A stretch of 12,240 nucleotides of DNA from Patescibacteria group bacterium (GTDB lineage Bacteria; Patescibacteriota; Minisyncoccia; Phycocordibacterales; UBA12445), in assembly GCA_022710205.1 (NCBI GenBank), contig JAKLHJ010000022.1, positions 1 to 12,240 on the forward strand, written 5' to 3'. Position 1 is the first letter of the stretch. Each line of letters starts with the position of its first letter. Below, in pieces: positions 11,359-12,240 of this stretch. The notes beneath the pieces were generated by a model that was given only the letters and a program-made list of their open reading frames with translations, was not told where the DNA came from and did no database searches. The position numbers and the translations under genes are program-made.

Positions 11359-12108
11359 ATGAACGATACAACAAAAAATATTTCTCTCGATTTAATAGAC
11401 GATCCAAAACTAGCGATGAGATCAGACGTCGACTCTGACGACATCGAAGAACTATGTTCTTCGATGAGAGAGATCGGACTCGTCGAGCCGATCGTCGTCA
11501 GACCTAACGGCGAGAGATATGAAGTGATCGCCGGACACAGAAGAACACGCGCCGCGCGTATTCTTGGCTGGCCGGTGATACTTGCTGTCATCAAGCAAGC
11601 AGATGACAATGATACTCTCGCCATGCGACTCGCTGAAAATTTATCGCGACACAATGTTGATCCCGTCGATGAAGCATGCTTCATCGGAGAGATTATGAAG
11701 ACATACAGCTTCACTGCAAATGATGTCGCAGAAAAATTAAAGCGTCGTTTAGAATGGGTTGAAGAACGACTAGAGGTGTTTCAAATGCCGCAATATATGC
11801 AACAGCATTTAAAACTAAAAAAATATCCTCTAGGCGCAGCGCTTTGGATCTCAAGAATTGAGAATGAAGCTACTAAAAATTATTATGCCAACTGGGCGGC
11901 GATCAATGGAGTATCAGTCGCCGGCGCAAAACAGTGGCATGATAATTTAAAAGCCACCAACTTTAATGTTGATCTTACTAGTGTCGAAATTAAAGATGAG
12001 GGCGGTCAAGTTCAGCAGGTAGTTAAAATGATCAAGTGTGCAGCCTGTCATGAAGACTGCGAACTCTCTAAGGCAGATTCCGTTTGGGTTCACCCAACCT
12101 GTCACTAG
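11359..12108 (+). CDS. ParB/Spo0J-like protein with cysteine-rich C-terminus
   Basis: A 249-aa protein. The N-terminal ParB domain is clear: a preceding LCSSMREIGLVEPIVVRP segment, GHRRTRAARILGWP (59-72, corresponding to GERRxRA of CTP-binding ParB proteins but with His for Glu), and ENLSRHNVDPVDEA (93-106). A helix-turn-helix region follows (about 112-140, FTANDVAEKLKRR...VEERLEVFQMP). In place of a usual dimerisation domain the last residues hold C227, C230, C234 and C248 with H231, H245 and H249, a possible zinc knuckle. ParB proteins bind palindromic centromere sites and help segregate DNA; some homologues are regulators instead. No ParA is in the window. It has no Shine-Dalgarno. The perfect palindrome at 10674-10705 is a possible target (inference). 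Confidence 0.85.
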   Translation: MNDTTKNISLDLIDDPKLAMRSDVDSDDIEELCSSMREIGLVEPIVVRPNGERYEVIAGHRRTRAARILGWPVILAVIKQADDNDTLAMRLAENLSRHNVDPVDEACFIGEIMKTYSFTANDVAEKLKRRLEWVEERLEVFQMPQYMQQHLKLKKYPLGAALWISRIENEATKNYYANWAAINGVSVAGAKQWHDNLKATNFNVDLTSVEIKDEGGQVQQVVKMIKCAACHEDCELSKADSVWVHPTCH

Positions 12109-12110
12109 AT

Positions 12111-12132
12111 ACTATATAGGGGTATAGTTTTA
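12111..12132 (+). terminator. Possible weak terminator after the ParB-like gene
   Basis: ACTATA (12111-12116) pairs with TATAGT (12123-12128), followed by a short T run. The AT-only stem makes it doubtful. Confidence 0.3.
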
Positions 12133-12166
12133 TCCTTATAGAGATTATTTTAAAATTAAGATAAGC

Positions 12167-12187
12167 CGCCGCCTTTTTTGGGCGGCG
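12167..12187. other. GC-rich hairpin with T6 loop
   Basis: Perfect 7-bp stem CGCCGCC (12167-12173) with GGCGGCG (12181-12187) around TTTTTTG. No T-tract follows on the + strand, so it is not a standard terminator despite its stability. Confidence 0.5.
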
Positions 12188-12215
12188 TCCTATTGTGTGG
12201 GGGGAATTTATTTAT

Positions 12216-12240
12216 TTATTACCGTGTTTGTAGGTAATAA
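12216..12240. repeat. Inverted repeat at the window edge
   Basis: TTATTACC (12216-12223) and GGTAATAA (12233-12240) are perfect complements around a 9-base spacer. The element may continue beyond the window. It could be an operator for a gene further downstream. Confidence 0.45.

Noticed and set aside
12167..12187. GC hairpin as a rho-independent terminator for the ParB-like gene
   Set aside because: The T-run is in the loop, not after the stem, and the gene ends about 60 bp earlier.

Overview
The window looks like chromosomal DNA from a bacterium of the Candidate Phyla Radiation, probably Parcubacteria-like. This is an inference from gene style, not from a database match. The grounds are a compact peptidoglycan gene set (FtsW, MurG, alanine racemase, an EnvC-like M23 peptidase), a short GluRS, conserved genes that lack Shine-Dalgarno (SD) sequences and often have a -10 box almost touching the start codon, and many intergenic palindromic repeats.

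Layout. At 1-3725 lie the 3' part of ftsW, then murG and gltX, the latter two abutting (TAAATG). At 3821-5074 there is a three-gene unit of unknown function (one soluble protein, two small membrane proteins) with its own promoter and terminator. At 5182-7778 come an M23 peptidase and alr, separated by a mirrored pair of REP-like hairpins. At 7798-10233 there are three more self-contained units (one, two and one genes) encoding membrane or membrane-anchored proteins, including a probable membrane metalloprotease with an HEMCH motif. At 10302-10511 a 69-aa membrane protein follows, apparently translated from a leaderless transcript. At 10623-11130 is a 0.5-kb gene-free stretch packed with palindromes and a consensus DnaA box. 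At 11131-12108 an AbrB-like regulator is followed by a ParB-like protein with a cysteine-rich C-terminus.

How it fits together. FtsW, MurG, Alr and the M23 protein serve peptidoglycan synthesis and remodelling; GltX is a translation enzyme. The most unusual feature is a split in expression signals. All seven unknown genes at 3905-10194 have strong SD sequences, sit in units with recognisable promoters (often TCTTTRACA at -35) and end in canonical hairpin/T-tract terminators. The conserved genes have none of these. The unknown genes therefore look like modular expression cassettes set between housekeeping genes. Two copies of a cloverleaf-like palindrome (8331-8402 and 10539-10611), whose asymmetric arms are in opposite order, flank the last 2.2 kb; the arm of the first copy may supply a promoter. 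The 10.6-11.1 kb stretch plus the AbrB/ParB pair resembles a partition or origin-like locus, but this rests on sequence motifs only.
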